Positions 10,201 through 25,200 of a stretch of 64,000 nucleotides of DNA are shown piece by piece (the stretch's first letter is position 1; every line of letters starts with the position of its first letter). This stretch comes from LLD-282 sp964395835. Its GTDB lineage: Bacteria > Pseudomonadota > Gammaproteobacteria > Berkiellales > Berkiellaceae. The position numbers were made by a program, and so were the translations under genes. The notes below the pieces were generated by a model. That model did not search any database. It was not told the DNA's origin and saw nothing but the letters and a program-made list of their open reading frames with translations. The DNA lies in NCBI GenBank assembly GCA_964395835.1, contig CAYNBJ010000004.1, forward strand, positions 59,057-123,056, written 5' to 3'.

Positions 10201-13200
10201 CAGTTTCTTTTCATTTTGGATGATCGGCTGCCCATTAGCATTGACATAAGATATTGGATAGTAATCAATACTACTATGGCTGCTTAAAGTCAGACTGCTT
10301 GTAATTTCTTTATCAATAGAAGGAGATTGTGTTGAAGATATAATTTGCAATTGAGCATTCGCATCAATTGTTCCTGCGTTCAGACTGCCAGACAAAGCAA
10401 AAATGGTATCAAAAATTGGAATTTCGACTTCGATTTCTTCAACAAAATGCCTTGCTTTTTCTAAAGAGGTTTTATAAGTATTGAGCTGTGTTGTTGTGAC
10501 TTCATTTTGATTTTTTGAAGGATCTTGAGGAAGAATAATCGGGCTTCGCTCAAATTGCGGGCTTGATGAATAAATTCCCGCTGTAGCTGCTAAAGAATTC
10601 AAAGACCAAGCCGCCTCTGTTGATGCATCACCAGAAGAAATCACTTTTAAAACACTTCCTACTGGAAGATTGCGCATATTTCCATCGCTATCGACATAAT
10701 ACAATCTCAATTTTAAAGTCACATCTTCATCACCTGAAAGATTTTCAATATAAAAATCAATTTTCAATCGAATTTTAAATATTCCACTTAAGCTTCCGTC
10801 TTTATTAGTTGCAACATCGAGCTGTTCTAAACGCACAGAAGGAACTTCTGCGGGCACGGTATCTTGAAGAAGTGGACTAATCGACCCTGCGTTAGCAATT
10901 CCCATACTAACAGCAGCAGTATTCACAATACAATCATCGAAAAACTTCCAAGGTGTGCCATTAATAACCAAGCTACCACTTAAACCATAAGATTTTGTGT
11001 TATAAGGAGCCAGCTTAATACCGATCTGCGTATAATCCAGATCAAGTAATTCTACCTGCTCATGTTGTAATTTTTGCAATTGCTCATAATACCCACCACT
11101 CGTTTGTAAAAGCATCTGTGCGAGAGCGGTTTGCTTGTTAATCAAATCAGCCTGCAATTGAGGCAAAATTGAATTATTCAGGTAGTCCATCAATTCTTGA
11201 TAATAAGCCATTTGATAAACAAGACTGGAGGAATAAATCGGATTCAAATCTGGCGAAGGTTGTCGCACATCGTTATATGCGATTTGAGCATAAAACTTAT
11301 ATAAATCTGATCCTTGTTTCGCCTGATCGGACAGAAGATCATTAATTTTAGGATAGTATTGGGAATAGTATGTCTTCCCACCTACAGATCCAAGAGCTGT
11401 CTGCATAGTTTGAGATGTGGATAAGGTATATACAGTTCCAGCAATAGGCGAATATGTAGCTGTGGTTCCTGTAGTTGGATAAACAAAAGAAAAAGCCGAA
11501 ATAGCGCCACTAGTTGTATCTACAGATTTTATGAGATAAACAGGATCTGAATAGAGCATTCTCATTAAATTAGAGTAATTTGCTGTTCCAGCAATATAGG
11601 GTCTTGCAAAATTATGAATCAATAAAGAATTTGTTGTCCCTGCAGGTACTGTCCACGCTCCCGCTGCAATCGAGCTCAATGCCTGATTCAAACTTTGTTC
11701 CAAGGCTGGTGCTTGATTTTGTGCCAAAGCTCCCATTGTGATAAAGTCTGTTTGGACTAAACTCGCAACTCTCTGAAGCTCTGACGATAAAGTTCTTCCC
11801 ATCTGATGTGTTAAACAATACAGACGATAAGGAGCAAGATAATGCCTTGCGGAATAAAGACTTGTGAAAACCTGTTGATTGACTTCACTTGGGACAGTCA
11901 AATCAGGTAAGGTTGTATAAGCTGTGTTCTGTGCAAAAGACGCTGTTGACAGCCCTGCATCAATATCAGCAGTCAAATTACGATTAAACATTAATAAATG
12001 AGCACGCACCATATCGTAAGCTAACTGAATAAGCTGCCCTTTTTGAGCATACAAAGAAACTGGATTCGGTGCAGTGGAATTCAAAGGATTGTAATTTCCT
12101 ATTTTTTGCAAAAAATCAACTCGTTGCATTTGATAAGAACTATTCCAAAGCAAAATAGGCCACGACATAGACCCACGTGATTCATAACCAGCAGCTTGCT
12201 GCACAAGAGTTCCAAAATTTGAGATCTGAGCTGCACTCCACTGAGAAAATGGATCTACCCATGCTGCAGAAGTCGCAGAACCCCAATAAGAAAGATTTTT
12301 AAAATTCTGATCGCTTAAAACAGAAAAGTTGGGATTACTTTTGAAAATCAGATTATATAAATTAGAAATTTCCCCAATTGTATTATTAGAAGCTGCGGTT
12401 GAACTTCTGGTGAACACAGGCTGTGACCTATCAAAAAACTCTCGATTTGCTGATAAAGTCGCAGAGCTTCCTAAATTCACATCCGTGGGCGTGACAGTGC
12501 CCTGTAGCACAATCGCTGCTGTTTTCCCCGATCCTAAACTTACAAATGAATCGATCGCTCTATTGTAAATGGTTGAATAACTCGTAGGTGCAGATAATTG
12601 TCCACGAAATACAAACGAAAACCTCATAATCGGTCCTGTCGGATCGAGAACCACATTGGTGCCAGACACAGTGTTATTATCATTATTGTTCAGAATTTGC
12701 GTCATCATAGTCTGATCAAAGGCTCTCATATTATATGATTGCCCAAAATCTGCACCGCTTAAAGTCGGCTGCACAGTCAGCTGAGGATTTAATGCCGCAA
12801 GATTAACAGGTCCAATATTGAAATTTGTGGAATAAGACTGAAAAGCACTCGCCAGATTATAGCCTTGATTATACAAAGTGCTGAACGTATCAAGATAGCC
12901 CATATTCATTTGTGTTACGAGTGGCGTTTTAATATTAGTGGACAATAAAGATATCAGCGATGGAGTTTGTGCGCTCAACGATTGTTTTGTAATACCCACG
13001 TAATCTTGATTTGAAGTGGATAAGGCAGAAATAAGAGCGTTATTACTATCAGCATTTGTTTTAGAGAGCCATGAATTTTGTAACCAAGACCCTAAACTTT
13101 GCGCATTAACAGTTTGTGCAGCTTTCAATCCGCTAATTGTTGTATCATCAAAATTGTTGAAAATGACAACTGGACTACTTCTTTTTGAATTGTAAAAATT

Positions 13201-16200
13201 CACTGCATAATCCAACCCAGCCCATCTACGTCTGTCTTTCAGATCGGGTTTGTAGCTATCTTCATAATATGTCCCGTGTAAATAAGTAGGATATGTTAAG
13301 GCCGCATCATTCTCATTATCAAAAGGATAAGTGGTATTGTTTTTAGAACTTTGATAACTCAAATACTCATGATCTGCAGGAAAAAGACTATTAATTAATT
13401 CAGTTTTTTGCAGATATTGTACATTCGTTCCTACATCAACAGTTAAAGTACTCCCTCTCGATGCAGCAGGAAGGGTCAATTGATTTGTCTTAAAATACAG
13501 TAAATTTTGATAATCAACATTAAGCCCTTGAAAATTATAAAAACTGCTAGGCATTGAAGATTTATAAGATTGTGTATTGTACACACTATTCGCTTGACTA
13601 AATGCAGTCAAGGTTCCGTTTCTCTCAATAGGTGTAGAACTCGTAACTGTATTAAGATGCTCAGCTAATGATGCAAAATTATGTCCTGCCAATTGATAAG
13701 CCAATTCTGTATTTTGTAAATTTGGGTGAGATTTGAACAGAATATCCATTTTGGCAATATTCCCAGCAAGTGATTGCACCCCAAAAGCCAAATCCTCTCC
13801 TAGATTATTGTATCTAACCGCAACATTTAAAGTAGGCGCTGTCGGCTCTGATAGTAATGAAGTTTGACTATATGATCCATTAACAGTTTGAATAGAAATA
13901 GCTTCTATTTGTGCAATTTGCTCACTTGTTAAATTGAAATTGCTTCTTAAAAAAGAATCGATAGTTACGCCAGATCCTACTGAAATTACCGATGGAAAAG
14001 TGATTTTTGTATAAAGCTTTCCGACGTCTGCGAGAGTTCCAGAGGTAGAGGTATTATGCACTCCAACAAGAAACTGAGAAGTGTTATCCACTAAAGGTGC
14101 TGTTGTTGTCGGCTTGAGATGTATGAGAGGCGCTTTAGATAAAAAGGCTGCAATTCCGCCTGCAGAACCCATCGAAGGAACAATTTGATTTATTTGAGAA
14201 ATTAAGCTGGAGTACAAACTATTTCCTGATAAATACGATTGAACTGAAGAGATGTTCACTTGACTATAATTAGAAGAAACCTCAGAAGAATTGATCCACG
14301 GCTGAATATAGGATTGATATGAACCAATCAATGGATACTGTGATGGGGCAATACCATCTATGAAAGAAAACGTGGGGGTAAAACCCGATTGAATATTATC
14401 TAAAATCAGAGCCTGATAAGTTTGTCCATTTAGATAAGCGACAATATTTGGATCTCGAGTCAGAAGAAAGAAATCAACATTTTCATTTTTTATATTCGTC
14501 TGCACTGTAGGAGGAGTGTATTTGTAGACTGCATGATAAGGCAGAAACGCTCCAGTTGAGGATCCAATACGGAGATTTGTAGAATTCGCAAGAACAAAAG
14601 AGTTGGTTAAAATTAAAGCAGAGGTATTAGCTCCTGTTGCCGTGATACCAGCATTCAATGTTGAATATCCTGCAGCTACAATTTTCGTTCCATTCAAAAA
14701 GACGTCTCTTGTCACACCTGCAGAGAAAAACGCATAATTATCAAAAGCATACTGACTTTGCAAGCTTAAAGAGCTTCCGATTGTTGAAATCAGCGTACTC
14801 CCTAATCCTACTGGTGCAGTTGAGCCCTGACCAACATTCTTAGTAATAATCAGAGGATGACTATCAAGAAACACACTGAGTAACATCTCAGTTCTATTTG
14901 TATTCATCACAGTGGCCAAAGGATCGTTCTGTGTTGAAAGCAAATTCGATAAAATATTTTGTGTATTCCCGTAAAGATAGGATAGAGTATTATACTCACG
15001 TAAATCACTGAAAAATTGACTTTTTAAAGCGAGTGCTGTGGTATCGAGATTTTTCTTTTGAGTAACCAATGAAGATATCAGATTGTTTTGCGTATTGAGA
15101 TCATTTTGTGTCGCCTGTAAATTTTGCGTATTGACCAAAAGTTCTTTTCTGATTCCAACAACTTCTTCTCTAATATCATTAATTGCTTTTTGATATTCTA
15201 AAATTAAAGCATTTCCGCCTGATTGTGCGGCGTTTGCTGCTGCCATAGCGACCACATTCGCCTGATTCATAAACAAGCGATATTCATCAGATCCATTTTG
15301 ATAACGTTGGGCATTCCAATGTATGTAAAAGTTTTGCAAATCAGCTCCTGTAAGCACATAATTCACGCAACTATTGAGTTGTGCGTCACTGGGAGCTGAT
15401 TGAACACCTCCTGAAGAGGTTGTTGAAGCTGCAGGATTAACAAGTTTAAATAGACCTTGATCACCTATCAATTGCGGTAAAAATATTTGGCCTATAAAAT
15501 AATCCTGTCCCCCAGCAACAGTGATCACAAGGGCCATTTGACTCCAAATATCAGAACGCAATCTTCCTCTTTCGTCGTAAACATATGGTGTTAATTTTTC
15601 AAAAGCGTCAGATAAAGGAATCAGTGTCACGGTTTTATAAAAATCCGGTCCCACATCAAAACCAGAAGACTTATAACGCACCAAAGATGTAACACCGAAA
15701 TCTTGATTTAAACTTTGAGAATCTTGAGGATACTCAATTGTACCGCTCGATCCTGTACCGAAATCCACTACAAGTTTATCTGTGGTTTGGCTTTTCTGTG
15801 AAACAGAAGATGCAATTTCTATCAATGATGTTGTTTGTGTATGCATTTCAATATTAATACTATTGAAATATTCATAAAGATCTTGCGATTCACTCGTATC
15901 CTTAGCAAGTACAATAGAACCGGGCAACTGAGAAACGGGATAAACAAGCACAAGCTTATCGCTATTTGGACCAGGCGCAAAAGATGCTAAAGAACGTAAA
16001 AAAGTGATTGTATTAGCATCTTGATTCACCTCACTTGCAGTCCAGCCGTCTAACAAATTCTGATTGTTTGCGGATGGTAATACTGAAAAAGAGGATATTT
16101 TAATAGGATAACTTTTTGTAACCGAAGTGACATTCTGTGTTTCCATAAGCAAACTATCGGCCTGTGGTTTCACAAAAGCTTTTTGACCTAAAATATCTTT

Positions 16201-19200
16201 TGGAGAAATTGTAAGTAAAATTGTACTCTCTTGTTGATTTTGAGCAGGCACATCAAAGTTTAGCTCTATCACAAAATAAACATTTTCACCAAATTTATAA
16301 ATAGTAGAGTTTTCAATAGATTTAAAATATGATTCATTTGCCGCTTCAGCGGATGCACTTACAGTCTCTGCACTGAGCTGTGGTCGAGAAATATTGTCAT
16401 ATCCTAAAGAAGCTAATTTGTATGGATTAAATAATGAAACATAATTTTTCATGATCACGGGATTTGTCTCTGAGAATCCATAAATCACCTGATCCACCAA
16501 AACAAGATGTTCTTTCAGATAAGCCTGTAAATTTTGTTGCGCTGTATATTGCACATCATAGCTATAAACACCCGCAAACCCTAAAGGCGCAGAAATTGTA
16601 ATATAATACGGAGATTCCATCCCGTCTGCTTGCTCTTGCAAATACCAATCATTAAATGCCCCCATTAAGTTCTCGCCGGATAGTGCATAGCTTAAAAATG
16701 AGGCACCAGTCGGATCAAGATTTGTATTTTTCGTTTGCTGTAATAAATTCAGTTCATAGTGCGATTGAATCTGTGGATATCCATCTTCTAAAGGATTGAA
16801 TCCTTTAAAGTGAAGATAAATCACCTCTTGTGCTATCTTTTCAATATTGTAAAAATTTTCATTAAAAGTCGATGTTTTGTGCAAATCAAGCAATTCTCTG
16901 AAAACAGGTGCAAGATCGATAGATTGATAGCGGTTAGTGAAATCCTTATTGCCGTTCACAGTATTTAAAGGGTCGACAATTGTATTGTAATTTTTTAAAA
17001 GTATATTGATATTTTGCACCAAATCATACAATGACGAATCATTCAGAATTCTTTTTGCATTAAAATATCCGAACCAAGCTGCGCTCATGGAACTATGAGA
17101 TCCAGAATTAGTAAAAACTTGCAATAGAGGATCCTGATAATTTTGCCCAATAGAGGAGATTTGAGAACACTGCGGTAAGACAATTGGGGTTTGATACTCT
17201 ACAAGAATTTGATCTTTGAGCTGATCTTGATATCTTGTCCATGTAATTAAATCACTTTCTGTGGGCATCACTGGAAACAGAGGCCATAAGGCAGCATTTA
17301 TATTTGAAAGTGCAGATGGATTTTCTGCATCTGCAGTGATGATCACAGAAGAGGAATTCACTTCCAAATAATATTGACTTTGTATAGTTTTTTGACCGTT
17401 TTTAACAATCACTAAATCGATTTTATAAATATTCCAACTCGGTACAACAGACGAAGCAGGATCACTCGCCCTATATACCTGATACGAATAAACAGATTGA
17501 TTATCTTTTACATAGGGCTCAAAATTATAGTCAGCAACCACAACATAATCGAGCGCTTGCAACGATGCGTCCGTGAGAGCTAAATTGTATGTTGCTTGAT
17601 CGGGCGTACTGCCAAATACTCCTAAAGAAACACCATTCAGTTGGAAGGTTTTTTCAGGTTGAATCGTATAGACCATCCATGATTCCGGTAAAATGAGATA
17701 TTGCTCTTTCAGCTCTGCAAAGAGATCTGAAATTTTTTTACACACATCATTTAAAGACTGATTGTTTTGTAAAGCATTATCAATCACAATCGTTTGATTT
17801 TGGTAAACTAATGAATCCATTGAATCCAAGATAGATTGAGAATAGCTCTGAATAGCCAAATCTGAAGACTGCGCCAAGCTTGAAAGTTGTCCTTGATATA
17901 CAAAAAAATCATTTAATGTTGCGGGAACAGTATTAAGATTAAATTTTGCCAAATACAGCTGTGAATAGTCATCATAAGATAAATTTGAAAAGCATAAATC
18001 ATTATCTTGCACCGTATGTTGAATTTGTGTCGCAAATCCTTTACGCGCTTGCAAGATCAAATCACCATTATCCAGAATATTCGCACTCAGATCTAAGTTA
18101 GGATTTTGAGCGACATAATTATTAATCTTATCTGCAATCAATCCATTAATATTCCCTGCAGTACTGCGATTACCGAGATCAATAATAAATTTTTGATTAT
18201 TTTGAGTCACAGTGCAAATGCCCAAATTTTTACCTAAAGGAACAGATACGCTCTCAATCAATCCTAGATCTGCTTTTTTCAAGTCAATCAACTGGGCCGC
18301 AACGAGTCGATGCATCGGCTCTAACAAATAAGATTGATCAGAAGATACAAGATTCGAAGAATTAGAAAAATCACCATCGAGACTCGAATAGACTGTCATT
18401 TTTGAGTCAAAAGCAACAGATTTAAACATTTGATTTAAGTAAAATTCTTTTTCCTGCTCAGTAACAAGGCCTGCATAATGGGCTTGAGATTCTCTAAGCA
18501 AGGCCCCTATATCCAGAACAAATTCAATGCGGTCAGTCAATTTTTGCTCAATACCTGCTGGAATTTCTCTTCTAAAAATGAAACCTTGTGTTTTAACATC
18601 GTCTAAAGCAAGCTCTGTATTGGTTGAAATCACTGACCATTGTCCTGACGATGATTTAAAACTTGCCTGAATGCTATGAATCGGTATCGATTTACTATAT
18701 CCGTCAAATTTTATTTCAACAAGATGGGAACTTGGATTCGTAATAGTACCGGGATCTAAGCTGATATCACACACAATTTTCATTAATCCATTCAAATTTC
18801 CGGAGCTATTTGTAAGGTAATAATGCTCGATTTCATATTGTGCTTTTTCAAAAGCAATAGGGACATCAATGACTTTCATAAATTGTTGATAAAGAATTTC
18901 TATGTTTTGAGAACTAGAAGAGCTGCTCGTGTTATTATACGAACCAACGAGAGTAACGTTCAGATCATCAGCATCAAAAGGACTGAAAACAACAAATAAG
19001 CTTTTATACAATGACGAAAGAGCATTGTTTTTATATTGCTCATAAAGTTTTTGCAAATGAGAGCCAGTTAATATATTTCCTGCACTTGTAAAACGATATG
19101 CATCTAAATCTTTATTAATCACTCCTGTATCCACATCGATATAAGCTATGGATAGTTTTTTTGAATTAAACTCAGAAAGTGTTAATTTCGCATTTGCAAA

Positions 19201-22200
19201 AAAATCTGTTGTAATTTTTTTTGTCAACCTGGATGATGTCACACCCTGAAGAGACTGGCTTAAACTTTGATCCAGTTGTTGCATAAACAAAGCAAACTGC
19301 CCTTCTAAAACATCTATTCTATAAAATCCTTGATTTTCAATGTATAAAACATTTCCCTCTTCGATCATATTGAGATAGCGAATATCGGAGATATCGGAAT
19401 GTGAATTTAAATAACCCGTATAATCATTGATGTTATTGAAAGGACTATACAAAGGCAACAAGTCAGTCTGTTGGATTGTGGCAGACACAGGATCTTTGAT
19501 GGAAAGAGTCTCATTTTTTAACAACTGATCACTGCGCTCTCCAAAAATATAGTGTGTACTCACATCGTAATTCACAAACAAAGGATAATATCTCAAATCT
19601 GTTTTTAATCCTGAAGAAGTCTGCGCGAGAGACCCCAATCCAAATGCTGGCAAAGAAATGCTCAGATCATCTGAATAATATCCTGCAATTTCAGAGTTTT
19701 GATAAATTTCCAAGCATTCTTGCGCATTAAAAGATTTGATTTTAGAATTCAGAACAAGATTATTCTTTAATCGATCAGAAGCAGGAATCCACTGCACATC
19801 AAATGGAATTGCATTCATAGTATATCCAGATGAACCAATCCAAGATACCTCTAAATCTGGGCCATAAGTCTGAATCAAAATGGGCACACCTTGAGGATCG
19901 CGAATGAGATAGAGATTTTTATGCTCTATCGATAGTTGTTCAGCAATTTCATTCAGATTCAGTGTTTCGCCTATCTGAATTTCAAAAAATTTGTCATTGA
20001 CTGCTAATGTGATTTTCTGATTCGCTACAGAAGAAACTCCAGTCAGAGCTGCAGGTAAAGACAAAGAATAAGCGCGCGGATTTCTCAAAGAGAAGTAAGC
20101 ATATTTAGAGAACGCCATATCGAAAGTCACGCTCAAATCTGTCGAAAGATCTAAAGAAGTACCATTATAGGATAAAGTGCGCCCATCTAATGACCAACCT
20201 TGAGGAAGGGGGCCGATAGGGGTCCACTGAAAATCATAGGAATAATTGATTATGGCTGACGGATCGAAATCTTGCACCGATGGCAGATCGATCGATAACT
20301 TTTGTACGCTCTGAGTGACAACAGGAGAAAATGAACGAATATTTAATACTAATTCAGTGTTCCATGTATTGATATTTCCACCCACACTTAAAACGTCTAA
20401 GCCGGGAGCGATCGATTTAAATTCAATATCGACTTCTAAATTATCATCTAACAATGGCTGATAATGATGTAAAGCCAGATACTCAATTGTCTGATCTTCT
20501 AAGTGAGTAAGAGCTAAATTTTGTATATTGCCTGAACTCAGAGTGAAAAGAGGGTTAATGGACATATCTGCACACCGGGCATATGCTAAATAATTTTGAT
20601 ATGCATTTTCAAGATTTTTTGAAAAGACCCGACTATTTTTTAGACTCATCACAAGATCTTCTATCGTATGAACATAATCTTGATCTGCTACATAATGCGA
20701 AACCATATAATTATTATTTTCTTGATTCAAAAACAAATGCTTTTGGAGTGTCTCTAAACTAACATTTGAAAGATTAATAACCTCGCTGCGAAGCATGGTA
20801 TAAAAATTCTTATAAGCATCTTTTGTCAGATCAAGATAAGCATTATATTTTTGACGATAATTTGCGGTACTGAGATCTGTATTCACGCTCAACGAAGCAA
20901 GGTCTGTTGCAGAAAGTGGCAGATCGACTTGATCAATCGCTGCTTTATATAAAAACCATTGCTTAGAAAGATTATCAATCGCTATTGCTTGAGAAACTGT
21001 TAAATTATCCCCTGTGGAAAGATACGGCACTGATAAATTTAAAATTGCTGCATACGATGCAACAGCTGACTGTGTTGTTGAATTTTGAAGATATAAAGGT
21101 GAATTTTTGTAAATTGCTGCACCAACAGAAATCGCATTACCGGCCACCAAATTAGAACTTGAATAAAGCTCTGTGAGACCATTCAATGAAGAAGCTGGAA
21201 TATATGTCCCTGTCTTAAGATCTTGAATAACAATTTGATTCAATGGCAATGCCTTAGCTTGTGCCAATGTGACATAAGAATAACTCACTTGTTGTGTGAG
21301 TGGATTGACTGTTTTAGATGCCAAAATTGGATAAGAACTGAGCTGCCCAATTGTTAAAGGCGATCCTGAAGAGCTAAAAAATCCAGATCTGATTTCTAAG
21401 GCGGTTGAATATGAAATTTCATTTGTTGATGTAGCACTTGTATAAATTCTATTTAAAGCAGCAAGTTGTGCGCTGGATAAAGATTGCCCAGCTTGATTCA
21501 AAATCGGTGCTTTTAAATATGAGGAATAAATTGAAATCAGGCTTTCCAAATCTTTAAACGAAGAATACTGCCCATAATAAGGATTCTCTTTTACATAATT
21601 TTTCATGTGATTCAGAGAAGAGCTAATATCGTCAAATCCAGCCAAAAATGTTTTATTTTGTTCATATGTGGACATGAATGTGTCAAAAGCACTTTTTGCA
21701 TTTTGGACTTTTTGTTGGTAATTTTTCATTTCCAATGCGATAACTTGCTCTGTCACAGATGAATTTTTTTGCACTAATGACAAACTATTGAAAGCTGCTT
21801 GATTAGAAGTAATGAAATTGGAATAATTACTTTCGGCTGCTATTAAGGAATTTTTATAGCTAGCTAACGATGAGGTCACAATATAGTTCATTAAAATTCC
21901 ATCAGCATTGATGCTTTCAGGAATATCTTTTACGGAATAAACCCACTGCCCAGAGCTGTTTTTGCAGTAATTAATAGAGTAAACATTCTGATCGTCGAGA
22001 GGCATAATCCATTTCAAAGGATCGAGCGATTCCGCAGTCGTGCATAAAGTAGACAGATATGTTATTGCTAATTTACCAGCTTGAATAGAGGTAGCCCAAA
22101 TCGTATCCCGAGAATGCAAAAGCTCTAGTACCAGCTTTTGAGCATAATTTTGTGCTGCATCTGTTGGATTTTGTTTAGCTAAATCAGACAATTGAGCAAT

Positions 22201-25200
22201 CATCAAAATAATGTCTTGTTGATCTCTTTTTTGATCAGAATTCAATTGATTCACATACTGATCTAAATAATGCATAGCAGCATAAAAAATGGGCTGTATA
22301 CGATATGTTAAAGATTTGGTTTGTGCCTCAATACTCAAACTACCTGATAAATCCATAGAAAAAACAGAAGAGTTGCCATTTGTCACATCAAAATCTGCTA
22401 AATTGTCAACAGAACGAACATGTTCTCTTTGTGTATGAATATAGGTAGGAATTTTCGACATTAATAACACAGAATCGATCAGATCATTTGTAGCAGAAAA
22501 ATTATTTACAGAAGAAGTGGAATTAGTTCCAGCACCTATCTGCCCGGATGAGGATGATCCGACTGCGACATCTAGAAGGTTAGAACTTTGATCCAAAAGA
22601 ATACCATTTCCTGTCGATGATAGGCTCACAGTGGTACTGGGTGTCCCGCTTGGCGATGAGACGCTGATTGATGAAGCGCTTGGAGTTGTGATTCCCCCTG
22701 AGAGATTCGTAGCTAAACTCGATGCAGATGTGCTATTTGCAGCAGAATCTGAGTTTGTAGAATAATACTGATAAATGTAATTATTTGTCACTGAATTCGT
22801 ATTCGAGCTAGAGTTACTCTCAGTAGACAGTGGTGTAGAACTGGTTCCAGCAACTCCTGCAGACCCATAAGTCAAGGTTGTCCCAGCGGGAATAGCAATC
22901 AGATCCGTCGGAGAAACAGTGACTGGAGTATTAGCGGGAATTTGAGACTCAATTCCTGAATCACTCGTAATTGTGATTGGCTGCGTTGCAACTAAGGTTT
23001 GTGATACAGCTGGCTGATACAAAGAATCTTGAGGAAAAGTCTGTGGACTTGTAGTAGAGATTTGCGTAATAGGTGTCGCCGAAGATGAGGACAAAGATAA
23101 CACAGCATTATCAACGCTTACGCCTCGAATTCCCCCGCTATTTTTAACAATAAGCACATCTCCAGCAACAACGGGTACAGTTTGTCCATCTTGATAGGCG
23201 ATAGTCTGTAAACTCCCATTTCTAACAGTTTGTAAAATTGCAGGTCCAATCACACTAATAGCCGATGCCGATAAAAATGTAAAAGAGCCACCCCTATCTA
23301 AAATAACAGGAACATTCTGTTGAATATCAATCTTTTCATAAACAGGTGCAATTTGTGAGAATGTATCAATTGCTAAAGAACCTGTTGACGTAAGAATAGT
23401 TCCAGCTGGAATAAAGGCTGTTACTTGAGAATCGACAACAAATGTCGAGCCAACTCCCAGTAATGAGGTACCGGTTGCTGTCGTTAGGTTAATAGATTTA
23501 TAAGGCAAAATAGATTGTACAGACCATGAAGAAGAGAGTGCACTATTCAACATTGTATCTACAGAAAACACATATTCTGATTGATTTGCACCAATGGTTC
23601 TTCCATTTGACGAGAGAAATTGCTCATCATCTGCAGATAGAGGATTAATAACTATATATTGAGAAGATCCACTTTGATTGATCACAGTGGCCTCATTGAG
23701 CACTAAAATATCTCCAGATTGAACAGTGAAGTTCTGATTTGCACTTAAAGTCTTTATCTGGAAAATACCCTGTGCATTGGCCGTTTTTAATACAGCAGGA
23801 CCAGTCGTTACAAAAGATCCTATTGATCTGAAAATCAGGGTTGCACCCTCAGCAAAGGTCCATGAAAATTGATCATTCAATAGATTCAAACCCGTGAAAT
23901 ACGGTAAGACCTGATCGACATCGAATCCTACAACAGTTTGCTGCATATTTTTGACAGTTTGACCTGGATTTAACTCTAAACGATCATCGAGAGACAGAGC
24001 ATAAGTGGTATTAGACCCAGAATTTACAAAGGTTTTTACAAGAATTCCATTATTATATTTCAAAACAACTCCGCCTAAAGGCAGCTGAACGGAACAGCTA
24101 TTTTGCGGATAAAGACGCACTGGGAAGCCCCAAGAATGCACACTATTCGCTTGTGCTAAAAGAACAGTTTCACTATTAGACTGATCTTCCAAAACAAGTG
24201 CAGAAGGTTGATAACCGCTCACTTGACCTTGAGTCGGAACAGTGACTGTATCCCCTGGAGCCAAAGTCACTGTTGTTCCGGGAGGAAGACTTTGTGTAGT
24301 GCCACTGAGGCTCGATATTGCACCTCCGCTTGGAAGAGCTATGTTTTGATAAGAACCGCTATTGTTTGTCAAGGCTGTTTCAGTCACATAAGTTTGCGTC
24401 TGGCCCGGAAGCAGAGTGCCAGTTGTCGGAGCAGCTGCACTATCAATAGTGGTCGGCTGCGTTGATACCCCTGTTGTGATCAGCGGTTGCGAGCCTGAGA
24501 TGTTTGTAGAAACTTCAGATCCAGCAGGCACATAAGCTGTACTGCCTTGATTCAAAACGACTGGTGCATTTGGTGGCACTGTGGTTTGCGTTCCATTTGC
24601 ATCCACGACTACAGCTCCTTGAGAGAATGTCCAAGTCTGTCCATTTGAGGCCGCAGGATTGTATAAGGTACCGTCCACAGGGAAACTCCAAATTTGCCCC
24701 GTAGGATAAGTCAGAGTAATAGGTTGCTGTGTACCACTATTATTGCTAATCACCGTACTATTGTTTGTAGTAAATGAATCGCCTGGTTGGAGAGTGTAGA
24801 TCCCATCTGTGCCAATATGTTGTGTAGTCCCTGTTTGGTCAGTAATTTGAGCGCCATTTGGAAAAGACAAGGTGATTGGCGCATCGCTATTATTAACAAC
24901 ACTTTGTCCTGGCAAAAGACTTTGAAAAAATCCATTTGGCAGATTCAAATTTTGATTTTCCGGAATTAAAACTGTATCTCCTACGGTAGAATCAGGATTT
25001 GTCAAAAGAGCACCACTCGCAGTGCCTGTACCAGCATAAATTAATCCACCACCTGTTGATCCATAGCTAATAGATTGGCCAGGTTGTAATGAGAGACTTT
25101 GTCCAGATTGCAAAGGAGTTTGTGTAACGTTACCCAAACTGTCAGTCGTGAGCAAGGTTGCTGCGCCTGTCACAATATAGGGACCCGAAGCGGTCGAAGG